From positions 2,480,001-2,544,000 of the forward strand of contig CP069394.1 of assembly GCA_016887485.1 (NCBI GenBank): a DNA stretch of 64,000 nucleotides. The letters are read 5' to 3'. Each line of letters starts with the position of its first letter. The stretch's first letter is position 1. Shown piece by piece: positions 47,402 to 56,493 of the stretch. Below the pieces are notes generated by a model. It ran no database searches. It was not told the origin of the DNA and was given only the letters and a program-made list of their open reading frames with translations. This DNA comes from Chloroflexota bacterium. Its GTDB lineage: Bacteria; Chloroflexota; Anaerolineae; Anaerolineales; Anaerolineaceae. Made by a program: the position numbers and the translations under genes.

Positions 47402-47477
47402 GTAGGTCACGTGCGCTTCGCGGCACGTGACATCTCCCTAATGTAAGTTAGTTCTGAATGAACGGGGACTGTGAAAC

Positions 47478-48272
47478 TCAATACCCCTTCTTCCTTAACC
47501 AAGCCAGAATTTGTTCCTTTTCACCGGAGACATTTTCGCTTAACCTGGCGGCAAAAATGGGGGGCATCCAGGCCTCCACGGCAGCTTTTGAAATTTCCGG
47601 ATTAAATTTACACATAAGACGGGGGTAATACCAGCAATACCATTGAATAAATAAATTGAGCACCAGGCGTTTAAAGAGACTTTCCGCAGGTGCAGTGAAA
47701 AATTTAATCGTTGCAATCGAACGCGCCACGTCAGCGGCGGGGTCACCCTGGCCGGCAGTAATCCAATCAATGACAACAGGGCCATCTGGAGCATCGATAA
47801 TCTGGCCGGGGTGGAAGTCAAAATGCAAGAGGTTCTGTTTGTCAGGCAGGCTGTCCAACTGCTTCAAAAATTTTGATTTTTGATCCTGGCTCAGGATTTC
47901 AACCTGCCCAATATCTCGTCTGAGTCGTTTTTTTACTGGGTTAAGTTCAGGAATCTCGGATTGGTGTATTGCTTTATGCAATTCAACAAAGGCTCGAACC
48001 ATTTTCGGAGCTTTGAGGAGTTGACAAAGCATCTCATCGCGCATATTTGGGCCCTGGATCCGTTCGAAAATTAATCCTTTTCGCCCATCCATATCATGTT
48101 GTCCTAAGAGCTTAGGTATGACAGGGAAGTGTTCCTGAACGATGCTGTGGATTTTCATTTCGTACGCAATACTATCGTCTGATACCCAATCATAAAAGAG
48201 CTTGAGGACAGTGTTATTTTCCCAGGCATAAATTTCTGCGGTGCGACCTAAGGCGATGGGTTGTTCTTGCAT
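47478..48272 (-). CDS. APH-fold phosphotransferase (aminoglycoside/choline kinase-like)
   Basis: A 264-residue kinase-like protein. The catalytic loop is LLHFDFHPGQI, the APH version of HxDxxxxN with Gln in place of the Asn, and the metal-binding Asp is in VVIDWITAGQGDP. The N-lobe has a degenerate glycine loop (LGRTAEIYAW) and Lys in VLKLFYDW. Substrate could be a small alcohol, sugar or antibiotic; nothing nearby decides. It sits 29 bp after the ABC transporter gene on the same strand reading toward the repeat region. Confidence 0.85.
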   Translation of the reverse strand: MQEQPIALGRTAEIYAWENNTVLKLFYDWVSDDSIAYEMKIHSIVQEHFPVIPKLLGQHDMDGRKGLIFERIQGPNMRDEMLCQLLKAPKMVRAFVELHKAIHQSEIPELNPVKKRLRRDIGQVEILSQDQKSKFLKQLDSLPDKQNLLHFDFHPGQIIDAPDGPVVIDWITAGQGDPAADVARSIATIKFFTAPAESLFKRLVLNLFIQWYCWYYPRLMCKFNPEISKAAVEAWMPPIFAARLSENVSGEKEQILAWLRKKGY

Positions 48273-48301
48273 AAGAGGTAATTCCTTCTTATTAGGCTGG
48301 C

Positions 48302-50068
48302 TTAAAGATAATACTGGGCCTGCTTCGCATACATCCTCGAATACAATCCACCCTCGATGATCAGGTCGGCATGCGTACCCAGTTCCACGATGCGACCGTC
48401 CTTAAAAACCGCAATTCTGTCGGTGAAGCGGGTGCTGGACAACCGATGAGAAATGTAAATAGCGGTCTTCCCATGGGCGAGCTTGTCGAAGTTGCGATAG
48501 ACCTCATATTCACTGCGTGGGTCCAGGGCGGAGGTGGGTTCATCAAGGATGGTCACCGGCGCATCCCGATAGAGGGCGCGGGCGATGGCGAATTTCTGCA
48601 TCTGACCGCCTGAGAAGTTCACGCCTTCCTTATCCACCACCCGATTTACGGAAGTTTCCAGTCCCTTGGGCAGCTTTTCCAGAATTTGTTCAATCCCAAA
48701 GAAATCGATCACATGGTCCAGCCGGTTATTGTCTGGCTTCGATGAGGCTGCGATGTTATTCGCGACCGAATAGCCTAAGAATTGGAAATCCTGAAAGACC
48801 ACCGACAAGGCCAGCAGGTATTCCTCCAAGGGGATATTGTTGATATCCACACCGTTCAAAGTGATCGTGCCCTGGGTGGGTTGGTAAAGGCGGCAAAGGA
48901 GCTTGATGAAGGTGGTTTTTCCTGCACCGTTCAGCCCGACAATCGAGAGACGCTCATTACGCAGAAATTCGATGTTGATGTCCTTGAGGACGTCCCGGTC
49001 GGTATCAGGATAGCGGAACCAGACTTGATTAAAGCGGAATGTCAATGGGCCATCTGCTGAAATAGCAAATTCTGTGTTGGTAATGTTGTTTTTCGCTGCT
49101 TCTGGCAGTTCTATGAAATCCCGGTAGGGCTCAATATGCATGGTTAAACCGTTGATGCTGATCAGGCTGTCAATCAGGCTGGTGAGGGCTTGCGTGAACT
49201 GACGGGCAGCGCTGCCATACATGGTGAGGTCACCGATGGTGATCAGGCTGCGGAACGCCTGCCAGGCCAGCCATCCATAGACCAGGAAGGCCTGAAACTG
49301 CATATTGATGTTGGTGATTCCCTGTAATTTGGCAATCTCATCATATTGTCGGCTGTAGATATCGACGATTTCCTGTAAATAAACAGAAGCCTTGTGCAGT
49401 AGGAATTTTGCACAGTGGGAGAGGCGGATGTCCTTCCCAAAAGAAAAATCGCTAGCCAGTTGGCCATAATAGGAGAACGCCCGGTTTGATGGGATTGAGA
49501 TCACCGAGTCCTGATAGCGGAGATTGGCGATGCGTTTATAGACGATGCTATTCAACAAAGTCAGCACGGTCAGGATTGGGATCAGCCAGCCATTGAAGGT
49601 GAACAAAAGGACGAACAGACTGGTGAGGGAGATCAGTGAACTTGCTGTAACACCGATCTGCTCCACCAATCCATAGAAGTTGTAAGTGCCTTGCAGGGCT
49701 CTTTCCTTGAGGTCCAGAACCGATTTCTTTTCAATATCTTCATAAGGCAGATGGAGGCTTTTATCAGCGAGGGCTTCGGAAACTTTTAACTGGATTTTCT
49801 CCAATTCAATGGATTTGATCCGGGTCAGGACGGTCTCGATCAGTTTCAATAAAAGGTTCGCACCGGCCAAAAGGGCGACAAGTCGGATGAGCCGGTGAAT
49901 ATCTTGCGCTCCCAGTAGTTCATCAATGATCAATTTGGGGACGATGATATTGATCAGAGGGGAAACGCCCTGCACAAGCGCCATCACAAATGAGACCGGC
50001 AGGAATGTTTTTGAGAACCTTTGGAGGACCTTCAGGAAGAAGATCAGCAGCTTAGCATTTTTACGCAT
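48302..50068 (-). CDS. ABC exporter, fused TM domain and ATPase (second of a pair)
   Basis: 588 residues from the ATG at 50068 with AAGGAGG upstream; a longer frame start at 50176 lies inside the upstream gene. The type IV exporter TM domain (about 1-320, six helices) is followed by an ATPase with Walker A GLNGAGKTT, signature NFSGGQMQKFAIARAL, Walker B VTILDEPTSALDP and the switch His in ISHRLSS. It overlaps the previous ABC gene by 8 bp, implying a heterodimer. Substrate unknown; lipids, peptides or drugs are possible. Confidence 0.93.
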   Translation of the reverse strand: MRKNAKLLIFFLKVLQRFSKTFLPVSFVMALVQGVSPLINIIVPKLIIDELLGAQDIHRLIRLVALLAGANLLLKLIETVLTRIKSIELEKIQLKVSEALADKSLHLPYEDIEKKSVLDLKERALQGTYNFYGLVEQIGVTASSLISLTSLFVLLFTFNGWLIPILTVLTLLNSIVYKRIANLRYQDSVISIPSNRAFSYYGQLASDFSFGKDIRLSHCAKFLLHKASVYLQEIVDIYSRQYDEIAKLQGITNINMQFQAFLVYGWLAWQAFRSLITIGDLTMYGSAARQFTQALTSLIDSLISINGLTMHIEPYRDFIELPEAAKNNITNTEFAISADGPLTFRFNQVWFRYPDTDRDVLKDINIEFLRNERLSIVGLNGAGKTTFIKLLCRLYQPTQGTITLNGVDINNIPLEEYLLALSVVFQDFQFLGYSVANNIAASSKPDNNRLDHVIDFFGIEQILEKLPKGLETSVNRVVDKEGVNFSGGQMQKFAIARALYRDAPVTILDEPTSALDPRSEYEVYRNFDKLAHGKTAIYISHRLSSTRFTDRIAVFKDGRIVELGTHADLIIEGGLYSRMYAKQAQYYL

Positions 50069-51872
50069 CACATCCTCCTTCCTCAGCTTTCTCGTTTTCC
50101 CGGTAATACTGGGCCTGGATCTCGAAAAGTTCGGCATAGGGACCGTCCTTTTGGAGCAGGGATTGGTGGGTGCCAAATTCCGTTATCCGTCCGTTTTCCA
50201 GGAAGGCGATGTGATCGCAAAATTGGGTGCTGGATAACCTGTGTGAGATATAAATGGCCGATCTGTCTTCGATGGTCTGATCAAAAGACTGATACATCTC
50301 ATATTCAGCCAGCGGGTCCAGCGCGGCGGTGGGCTCATCCAGTATGATGAAGGGGCGGTTTTCGTAAAGGGCACGAGCCAGGAAGAGTCTCTGCTGCTGT
50401 CCACCTGAAAGGTCAATGCCGTTTTCATTGAGGATCTTGAGGAGCCAGGTCTCCGAGCCGTCCGGAAGGGAATCGACCATCGACTGGAGGCCGGAATGCT
50501 CAATAGCATTGGACAGGCGCTCTGGATCAATATTCGTCTCAAGGGCGATGTTCTCAGCCAGTGTGAAGGGGAAGATCTTGGCATCCTGCAGGATCGTGGA
50601 GAACAGGTCCTGATAGCTTGTGTAGTCATAGTCCTGAATATTACGTCCATTCAGTAGGATTTGGCCGGAGGCGACTTCGTATAGGCGAGTGAGCAGCTTG
50701 ACGATCGTGGTCTTGCCGGCGCCGTTTTCGCCCACCAGGGCCAGCCGCTCGCCATATGGGATCTTGAGGTTCAGATGGTCCAGGATCAATTTATCGGAGC
50801 CTGGATATTTAAAGGAGACATCCCGAAATTCGATATCGAAGCCGACCTGATGAGCCGTCACTGGCAGGCCGCTGTCGGCTGGAATCCGAGTTTCCCGGAT
50901 GAAATCCTGATAGTTACGAACATAGTTGCTTTGGACCTGGATAAAACCGAGATCACGCATGGTCTCACTGAGCCAGAAGACAACTGTGGTTGCAGCACCG
51001 GAATAGAGGAAGAAATCACCGGCGCTGATGTCACCCTGCAGCAAACTATAAGTGATATAGCCATAGATGAGCAGATCACGCAGCAGGCCAATTGTAGCAA
51101 TGGCTAATTCACTGTTGAATCTTTTGTTGGCAACGGCCTTGCTCAGAACCATTACATTTTTAGCGGCTTCCTCCCGTTTTGCCCTCAGCAGACCGCCCAG
51201 TTGGTACATGCGGATATCTTTCCCAAAGCGGAAATCCGCGGAGGTCTCGGTTGTGTAATAGTGTCTCCGATAGGCGCCATGATAGGCGTCCCTGTTTTGC
51301 TGCTCAAATTGACCTGCACGAAGACTGAGGTAGTAGGTTGCGAAAATGGTGACCAAAAGGGCCAGGAGCACCCAGATATTCAGCGTGGAGATGATGGCAA
51401 CCAGACCCACAACACCCACGATGCTGCCAAAGATCGAGAGCAGTTTCTCCATGATCCCACCGGCCCCGGCATGGGGGTTGAGCAGCGTCTGGGAGACGGT
51501 GCGGAGTTGATCCAGAATGTCGGCATCTTCCGTCAGGGGGTAAGCCATTGTCATCGTGGTGAGGTTCAACTGCTCGATCAGCTTATAGCGGACGGCATTG
51601 AACCGCATTCTGTAATTACCCCTAAGGAATTCAGTCATAAAGGCGCAGGAAGCCGAGAGGATAAATCCGCCAATGATGATGATCAGGATCCGCTGCCAAT
51701 TCTGTGATTGGAGGGAATCGATGATCAGCTTGGGGACGTAAATGGCGATCATGGGGATGAGGCTGAAGAAAATGGTATAGAGGGTCATGGAAAGAACCAT
51801 GCCCTTGTCGTATTTCCAGATCTGTTTGAAAAGGAAAATCATTTCAGCTTCGTGTTTGGGTTCATCCTTCAA
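50061..51872 (-). CDS. ABC exporter, fused TM domain and ATPase (first of a pair)
   Basis: About 603 residues from a TTG at 51872 with AAGGA upstream; the first ATG in frame is 30 bp later and has no ribosome site. TM domain about 20-320, then ATPase with Walker A GENGAGKTT, signature [17 protein letters not shown], Walker B FIILDEPTAALDP and ISHRLSSTQ. It forms the likely partner of the gene at 48302. The two ATPases keep Glu after the Walker B Asp, so both sites may be active. Confidence 0.93.
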   Translation of the reverse strand: MKDEPKHEAEMIFLFKQIWKYDKGMVLSMTLYTIFFSLIPMIAIYVPKLIIDSLQSQNWQRILIIIIGGFILSASCAFMTEFLRGNYRMRFNAVRYKLIEQLNLTTMTMAYPLTEDADILDQLRTVSQTLLNPHAGAGGIMEKLLSIFGSIVGVVGLVAIISTLNIWVLLALLVTIFATYYLSLRAGQFEQQNRDAYHGAYRRHYYTTETSADFRFGKDIRMYQLGGLLRAKREEAAKNVMVLSKAVANKRFNSELAIATIGLLRDLLIYGYITYSLLQGDISAGDFFLYSGAATTVVFWLSETMRDLGFIQVQSNYVRNYQDFIRETRIPADSGLPVTAHQVGFDIEFRDVSFKYPGSDKLILDHLNLKIPYGERLALVGENGAGKTTIVKLLTRLYEVASGQILLNGRNIQDYDYTSYQDLFSTILQDAKIFPFTLAENIALETNIDPERLSNAIEHSGLQSMVDSLPDGSETWLLKILNENGIDLSGGQQQRLFLARALYENRPFIILDEPTAALDPLAEYEMYQSFDQTIEDRSAIYISHRLSSTQFCDHIAFLENGRITEFGTHQSLLQKDGPYAELFEIQAQYYRENEKAEEGGCDA

Positions 51873-52175
51873 AACGCAGGTCCTTAATGAAGGCGCAGGG
51901 TTGATTTACCGTAGATTGAGCGGTTTTGAGGATACCAGTAAATGGCTCTTGAAATGAATTACGGAAAAACAGTCAGTTACAAGTTCTAATACTATCAAAA
52001 CCGTCGGGATGAGTCAATTATTGCTGCCGTTGAGATATTTGATAGTCCTTTGATAGGATATCGTCAGCTTAATTCCCTAGATTTTATTGGGTTTGAAAAA
52101 TGAATCCCACTATAATTAAATTATGATTGGAATTATCTTGGAAATTAATCATTTAGAAAATTAAAGGAGATCGTT
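51873..52175. other. Divergent intergenic region
   Basis: About 300 bp without gene between the ABC exporter pair and the membrane-protein gene. It is AT-rich and carries a candidate promoter for the plus-strand gene. I see no RNA gene or repeat. Confidence 0.5.
52087..52116 (+). promoter_or_regulatory. Candidate sigma-70 promoter
   Basis: A perfect TATAAT at 52111-52116, with a poor -35 (TTGGGT) 18 bp upstream, about 60 bp before the ATG at 52176. Confidence 0.35.
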
Positions 52176-53150
52176 ATGAAATTCGGAGAAATTTTATCAA
52201 AAGCCTGGAAAACGATTTGGAAGCATAAGATCCTCTGGCTGTTCGGCATTCTGGCCGGCTGCAGCGCGAGTGGCTCTGGACGGGCAAGCAGCAATGTTAA
52301 TTATTCTACGAGCAGCAATGGTTATCAGGATATGCCTTCCTTCCTGGGACCTGAGGCTCAGCATTCGGCTGAACAATTTTTTCGTTCATTAGCTGATGTT
52401 CAGGCTGGTGTCTGGGTGCTGGTTGGCGTCAGTATATTTATCCTGATCCTGGCGATCTCATTCCTTTCCCTGATGGCAAGCACATTGGGTACCACTGGTG
52501 TGATCAAAGGGACATCAATGGCTGACCAGGCAGCTGAGGATGATAAGCCGCTTTCCTTTGGGATGATCTTCAAAGGCCTCAAGCCGCATTTCTGGAAAGT
52601 GCTGCTCATGACGTTGATTGTCAATATCGGCGGATTCATTCTGGGCGTGATCCTGGTGATCCCGATCCTGATCCTGACCGTTTGCACTTTCTTCCTGGCG
52701 GGCATCTTGATGATCCCGTTAGGCTGGTTCATCACCACATTGGTCCGGTTCACCACCATTGCCATTGTTGAAGAGAACCTGGGCATCATAGACGCTGTCA
52801 AACGGGCCTGGAACCTTTTAATCAAGAATCTTGGAAATGTCGCTATTATGTTCCTGATCCTTGGCGTTGGCGGCACTTTGTTGAGTATGTTCTTAGCTAT
52901 TCCAATCATCCTGAGTCTGCTCCCGGTGATAATTAACATCACATCAAACGGCATTGAGGCTGTTAGGGGAGGCGTAACTCTGACCTTAATCTTCTTTGCA
53001 ATCGCTCTTCCGATTGTCATTTTCCTGGGCGGGGTATTAAAGGCCTATGTGCTTTCTGCCTGGACTTTGACCTATCGTGAGATTACGGCTGAAACGCCTT
53101 TGGATCCTGAAGTCATCTCCCTGCCCAAGGAGAAAAAAGAAAAATCGTAA
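52176..53150 (+). CDS. Multi-pass membrane protein, unknown function
   Basis: A 324-residue membrane protein with AAAGGAG before the ATG. It begins KAWKTIWKHKILWLFGILAG, followed by a Ser/Asn-rich loop, and has about five or six TM helices (about 18-35, 78-102, 138-165, 165-190, 220-245, 265-295). The pattern recalls the glycerophosphodiesterase membrane-domain or DUF975-like proteins, in which MKRAWxLxxxN-like repeats occur (here VKRAWNLLIKNLG). No enzymatic residues seen. It precedes the VWA gene by 12 bp and may be in the same operon. Confidence 0.8.
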   Translation: MKFGEILSKAWKTIWKHKILWLFGILAGCSASGSGRASSNVNYSTSSNGYQDMPSFLGPEAQHSAEQFFRSLADVQAGVWVLVGVSIFILILAISFLSLMASTLGTTGVIKGTSMADQAAEDDKPLSFGMIFKGLKPHFWKVLLMTLIVNIGGFILGVILVIPILILTVCTFFLAGILMIPLGWFITTLVRFTTIAIVEENLGIIDAVKRAWNLLIKNLGNVAIMFLILGVGGTLLSMFLAIPIILSLLPVIINITSNGIEAVRGGVTLTLIFFAIALPIVIFLGGVLKAYVLSAWTLTYREITAETPLDPEVISLPKEKKEKS

Positions 53151-53162
53151 TAAAATAGGACT

Positions 53163-55076
53163 ATGAAGAAAACAGCATCGCTGCCAGATTCATTGAAGGT
53201 AAATAATCGCCAGGGGCATCGGTTTGTCCCTGGCGTTTTCCTATCCCAGCAGCGATCAATTCTCTTAATTGTCGGGCTGCTATTCGCCCTCCTGACCGGC
53301 TGGGTATGTCCGGTTGTGCGGGCCCAATCGGCCGCAGCTGTCGTGGTGCATCCCCCTGATCTGAGCACTTTCCCCGTTATCGAATTCGAATTTAAGGCTT
53401 TGGATGCCAACAGCCAGCCACTAGGTGGCTTTGGCGCAGATCAGGTGCAGGTGATCGAGAATGGGAAAGCGCTGCCGGTGGATGCCCTGATTGAGGAGTA
53501 TCGGGGTGTGCATTTTACCCTGGCGATCAATGGCAACCGGGAGATGGATTTGCGGGATGATTCCGGGATTTCACGCTTTGAAAAATTGAGTGCCGCTCTA
53601 TCGGATTGGGCACGCAGCAGTTCCTTGAAGGGAGATGATGCCTGGTCGATCGTGACCAATGAGGGCACTCAGGTGGATTGGACGACAACTCCCCGGACGT
53701 GGATGAACGGCCTGGCGACCTATCAACCCAATTTCAGGCTGATGGAACCGGATCTGGCGAGTTTACAGCTTGCGATTCAGACTATGCTGGATGAGCACAT
53801 TGATTTTGGCGTCAATCAGACGATCCTGTATATCACGCCGCCACCGGAACCAGCCCAAATTGAGTCACTCAATGCGTTGACGCAGCAAGCCCGAAACCAG
53901 GGCATCCGGGTGGATGTCTGGATGGTGGGTGACAGCTATTATTTGAGTAATGATCAGGGTGGGGCCTTGGTGGCCCTGGCCGCAAACACGGGTGGTGATT
54001 TCCTCCAATTTGACAGATTGCAGGGCATCCCGGATTTGAACGGTTTGCATGCCGCGCTGGGCCGGGTAGAAAGTGCGACCTATACATCGAATATCGCTGA
54101 GTCTGGAACATTCACGTTGGGTGTATCGGTGGACCTCGGTGACCTGGTTGTTGAAGGGGAAGGGCAGCCATTTACGATTAATGTGTTGGCGCCTAATCCG
54201 ATGCTGCTCTCACCACCGATCCTTGTGGAACGAACCTGGGGGACTGCTGGAGATACGCAAACTCTGGAACCTGACACTCAGACAATTGAGATCCTGGTTC
54301 AATTCCCGGATGGCTATCCTCGTGCGCTGGAATCCAGTCGGCTGCGGGTGGATGGCGTCGTGATGGACATTAATACCAATGAACCTTTTGATAGTTTCAA
54401 ATGGGACCTGGGAGCATATGAGGAATCGGGTGAACATTTCATCCAGGTGGAAATTACTGATCAGTTGGGGCTGACTGCCGAGACGATCTCTTCGCCAGTT
54501 GAGGTGCGGATCGTGACACCTGAAATTGCACCAGGCTTTGATTGGTTGAAAGCGGGCGGCATCGCGGCTGGTGTGATTGCCGGCGCGGCAGTCCTTCTGT
54601 TGATCTATTGGCAAGTGCGCCAGGCAGTAAACAGCTATAAAGCAGCCCATCCACGGGCAGTTACGGGAAGTGAAGACAGCCAGACGCCAAGGCCGCTGCC
54701 CTTGCTCGAAAAGGCTCCTTTGGCATATTTTGTCCCAGCGCAATCTCTGCTGGGATTGGAAGACCCGGGCGTCATTCCCGTAACACGTCCCCGGTTTGTC
54801 CTGCCAGATGATTTGGCAGTCGAATCGCCTTATCTGACTGAGGATAAATGGACGGTGGAAAGGGCCTGGCTGAATAAATTGGACAACCACTTCTGGCTGC
54901 ACAGCGTGGGTGGCAATGCCGATGTATGGTTGAATGCCCAACAGGTGGGGATGGAATCGGTAGAAGTTAAGCCGGGTGACCTGGTTTATTTTGGCGAACT
55001 GGGCTTTAGGTTTACAATAAAAACGGATGAAGACTCCAGAAAAGCCTCTGTTGAAAAATATGAGCCATTTCTATGA
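53163..55076 (+). CDS. VWA-like extracellular domain, TM helix, FHA-like cytoplasmic domain
   Basis: A 637-residue protein. A late signal segment (about 33-50, cleavage near VRAQ) exports it. The external part has a VWA-like fold at about 110-300 (VHFTLAINGNREMDLRDDSG in place of DxSxS, ILYITPPP, VDVWMVGDSYY), then an Ig-like module. A TM helix is at about 463-485. The C-terminal 80 residues (VWLNAQQVGMESVEVKPGDLVYFGELGFRF) resemble the second half of an FHA phosphopeptide-binding domain, but the usual SxxH is missing. It overlaps the PP2C gene by 4 bp. A terminator-like hairpin lies in its first 25 codons (53208-53239), so its expression may be uncoupled from the preceding gene. Confidence 0.8.
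   Translation: MKKTASLPDSLKVNNRQGHRFVPGVFLSQQRSILLIVGLLFALLTGWVCPVVRAQSAAAVVVHPPDLSTFPVIEFEFKALDANSQPLGGFGADQVQVIENGKALPVDALIEEYRGVHFTLAINGNREMDLRDDSGISRFEKLSAALSDWARSSSLKGDDAWSIVTNEGTQVDWTTTPRTWMNGLATYQPNFRLMEPDLASLQLAIQTMLDEHIDFGVNQTILYITPPPEPAQIESLNALTQQARNQGIRVDVWMVGDSYYLSNDQGGALVALAANTGGDFLQFDRLQGIPDLNGLHAALGRVESATYTSNIAESGTFTLGVSVDLGDLVVEGEGQPFTINVLAPNPMLLSPPILVERTWGTAGDTQTLEPDTQTIEILVQFPDGYPRALESSRLRVDGVVMDINTNEPFDSFKWDLGAYEESGEHFIQVEITDQLGLTAETISSPVEVRIVTPEIAPGFDWLKAGGIAAGVIAGAAVLLLIYWQVRQAVNSYKAAHPRAVTGSEDSQTPRPLPLLEKAPLAYFVPAQSLLGLEDPGVIPVTRPRFVLPDDLAVESPYLTEDKWTVERAWLNKLDNHFWLHSVGGNADVWLNAQQVGMESVEVKPGDLVYFGELGFRFTIKTDEDSRKASVEKYEPFL
53208..53239 (+). terminator. Terminator-like hairpin inside the 5' end of the VWA gene
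   Basis: CGCCAGGG (53208-53215) pairs with CCCTGGCG (53228-53235), followed by TTTTC. It is 58 bp after the upstream gene's stop codon, where a terminator would be expected, yet inside the predicted VWA reading frame. Confidence 0.5.
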
Positions 55077-56194
55077 TTGAAACTGAGAATGCGCACCTCC
55101 GCTTTGCAGCGGAAAGCCATCCCGGGATGACCGGGAAACAAAATGAGGACCGTTATGGCGTGACCGCCTTTGAAGATGCGGGGGAAGCACAGGAGCGGTC
55201 CGTGCTGGCTGTGCTGTGTGATGGGATAGGGGGGCACCGGGCCGGGGAAGTGGCCGCAGAGATGGGTGTTCGGTTGATTACGGACACCGTGACCGCCGGT
55301 GATGGCAGCCAACCAGTAGAAACGCTCTCCGAAGCGATCATTCATGCCAGTCAGGCAATTTATCAGGCCAGCAAGGCGGATAATGGCCGGGCTGGGATGG
55401 GGGCGACCTGCGCATGTGCCTGGGTGATTGGGAACAGGCTTTATACAGCAAACCTTGGCGATTCCCGAATTTATTTATTACGAAAGCGACACTTCTTTCA
55501 ACTTACCACCGACCACACCTGGATCCAGGAGGCGATGGACGCCGGAATAATTGATGCCGAGAGCGGCAACGGCCACCCTAATGCCCACATCATCCGCCGA
55601 TATTTAGGCTCGAAGACACCCCCGGAACCGGATTTCAGGTTATGGTTCTTTGAAGGAGAGGACGATGAGGCAGCCCGCGCCAATCAGGGGTTGCAGCTTC
55701 AGCCAAAGGACCTGATCCTGCTCTGCAGCGACGGGCTCACGGACCTGGTGGATGATAATGCGATCCGGGAAATCTTGATGCATAAAAAGCTGGACAAGGT
55801 GCCGGATATTTTGATTGGCATGGCGAATGAACAAGGCGGGCATGATAATATCACGGTCGTTCTGCTGGAGGCCCCAAAAAAGAAATTCAAACCGAAGCGG
55901 CCCCGTAAACGGAAATGGATGGTGGGCTGCATAATTATTTTGGCCGTAGTTAGCTTTTTACTCGCCAGCACTGTGGTTGGCTTCCGCTGGTGGAAAGACA
56001 GACAAGAGACAACACTTACGCCGACCATCACTGAGCAGGTTACAGAGGAGACCGTGACAGAGCTGCCTGGCGAACCGATGGCTTTGCCAACTCAGACGGC
56101 CACGGTTGCTGATGAGGACCAGTCTACAAGCGGGGAAGAGACTTCGCAGCCGACGATTACGCCCTGGCCAACCGATACTCAGGCAGTACCTTAG
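55073..56194 (+). CDS. Membrane-anchored PP2C-type Ser/Thr phosphatase
   Basis: A 373-residue protein. PP2C motifs are present: NEDRYGV, LCDGIGGHRAGEVAAEMG with the metal Asp, GMGATCACAW, LGDSRIYLLR, LILCSDGLTDLVDD and GGHDNITVVLLEAP. The catalytic domain is about 1-260 in the cytoplasm, then a Lys/Arg-rich stop (KPKRPRKRK) and a TM helix at about 281-302. A Thr/Glu-rich tail of about 70 residues points outward. It overlaps the VWA-FHA gene by 4 bp, so the FHA domain could bind phosphoproteins that this enzyme dephosphorylates. No kinase gene is adjacent. Confidence 0.92.
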   Translation: MIETENAHLRFAAESHPGMTGKQNEDRYGVTAFEDAGEAQERSVLAVLCDGIGGHRAGEVAAEMGVRLITDTVTAGDGSQPVETLSEAIIHASQAIYQASKADNGRAGMGATCACAWVIGNRLYTANLGDSRIYLLRKRHFFQLTTDHTWIQEAMDAGIIDAESGNGHPNAHIIRRYLGSKTPPEPDFRLWFFEGEDDEAARANQGLQLQPKDLILLCSDGLTDLVDDNAIREILMHKKLDKVPDILIGMANEQGGHDNITVVLLEAPKKKFKPKRPRKRKWMVGCIIILAVVSFLLASTVVGFRWWKDRQETTLTPTITEQVTEETVTELPGEPMALPTQTATVADEDQSTSGEETSQPTITPWPTDTQAVP

Positions 56195-56493
56195 CCAAAT
56201 GATCGAATTGCACCCAAAAGTTGGAATAAATCATTAATTTAGGATTAAATGATAGTCATTTGATTTATAATAATGTATAGACCTCAACTATCAGACCAAA
56301 ATGCCATTACTGCTTGATCGAGCAAGTTAGAGAATTATTTATCTCATATCAGCCAGTGACATTGACAAAGGGGTATATCGCGAAAGTGCATTTTGCAGGG
56401 ATCCATTGAAAAAATAGTAATAAGCAAGCGATCCCGATTATTGATCAGTGTATATTATATTCAGCGGCAATACCGGGAATTACGAGGATTATT
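56195..56493. other. AT-rich leader of the diguanylate cyclase gene
   Basis: A 299-bp intergenic region, AT-rich, with several TATAAT-like words (for example near 56265 and 56450). A stretch at about 56355-56410 contains a GAAA-capped mini-hairpin but lacks the conserved c-di-GMP riboswitch core. No RNA gene is called. Confidence 0.35.

Noticed and set aside
56340-56420. c-di-GMP (GEMM) riboswitch before the diguanylate cyclase gene
   Set aside because: A GAAA-capped mini-hairpin is present, but the conserved ACGCAAAGCC-type core and GGCAAACC words are absent.
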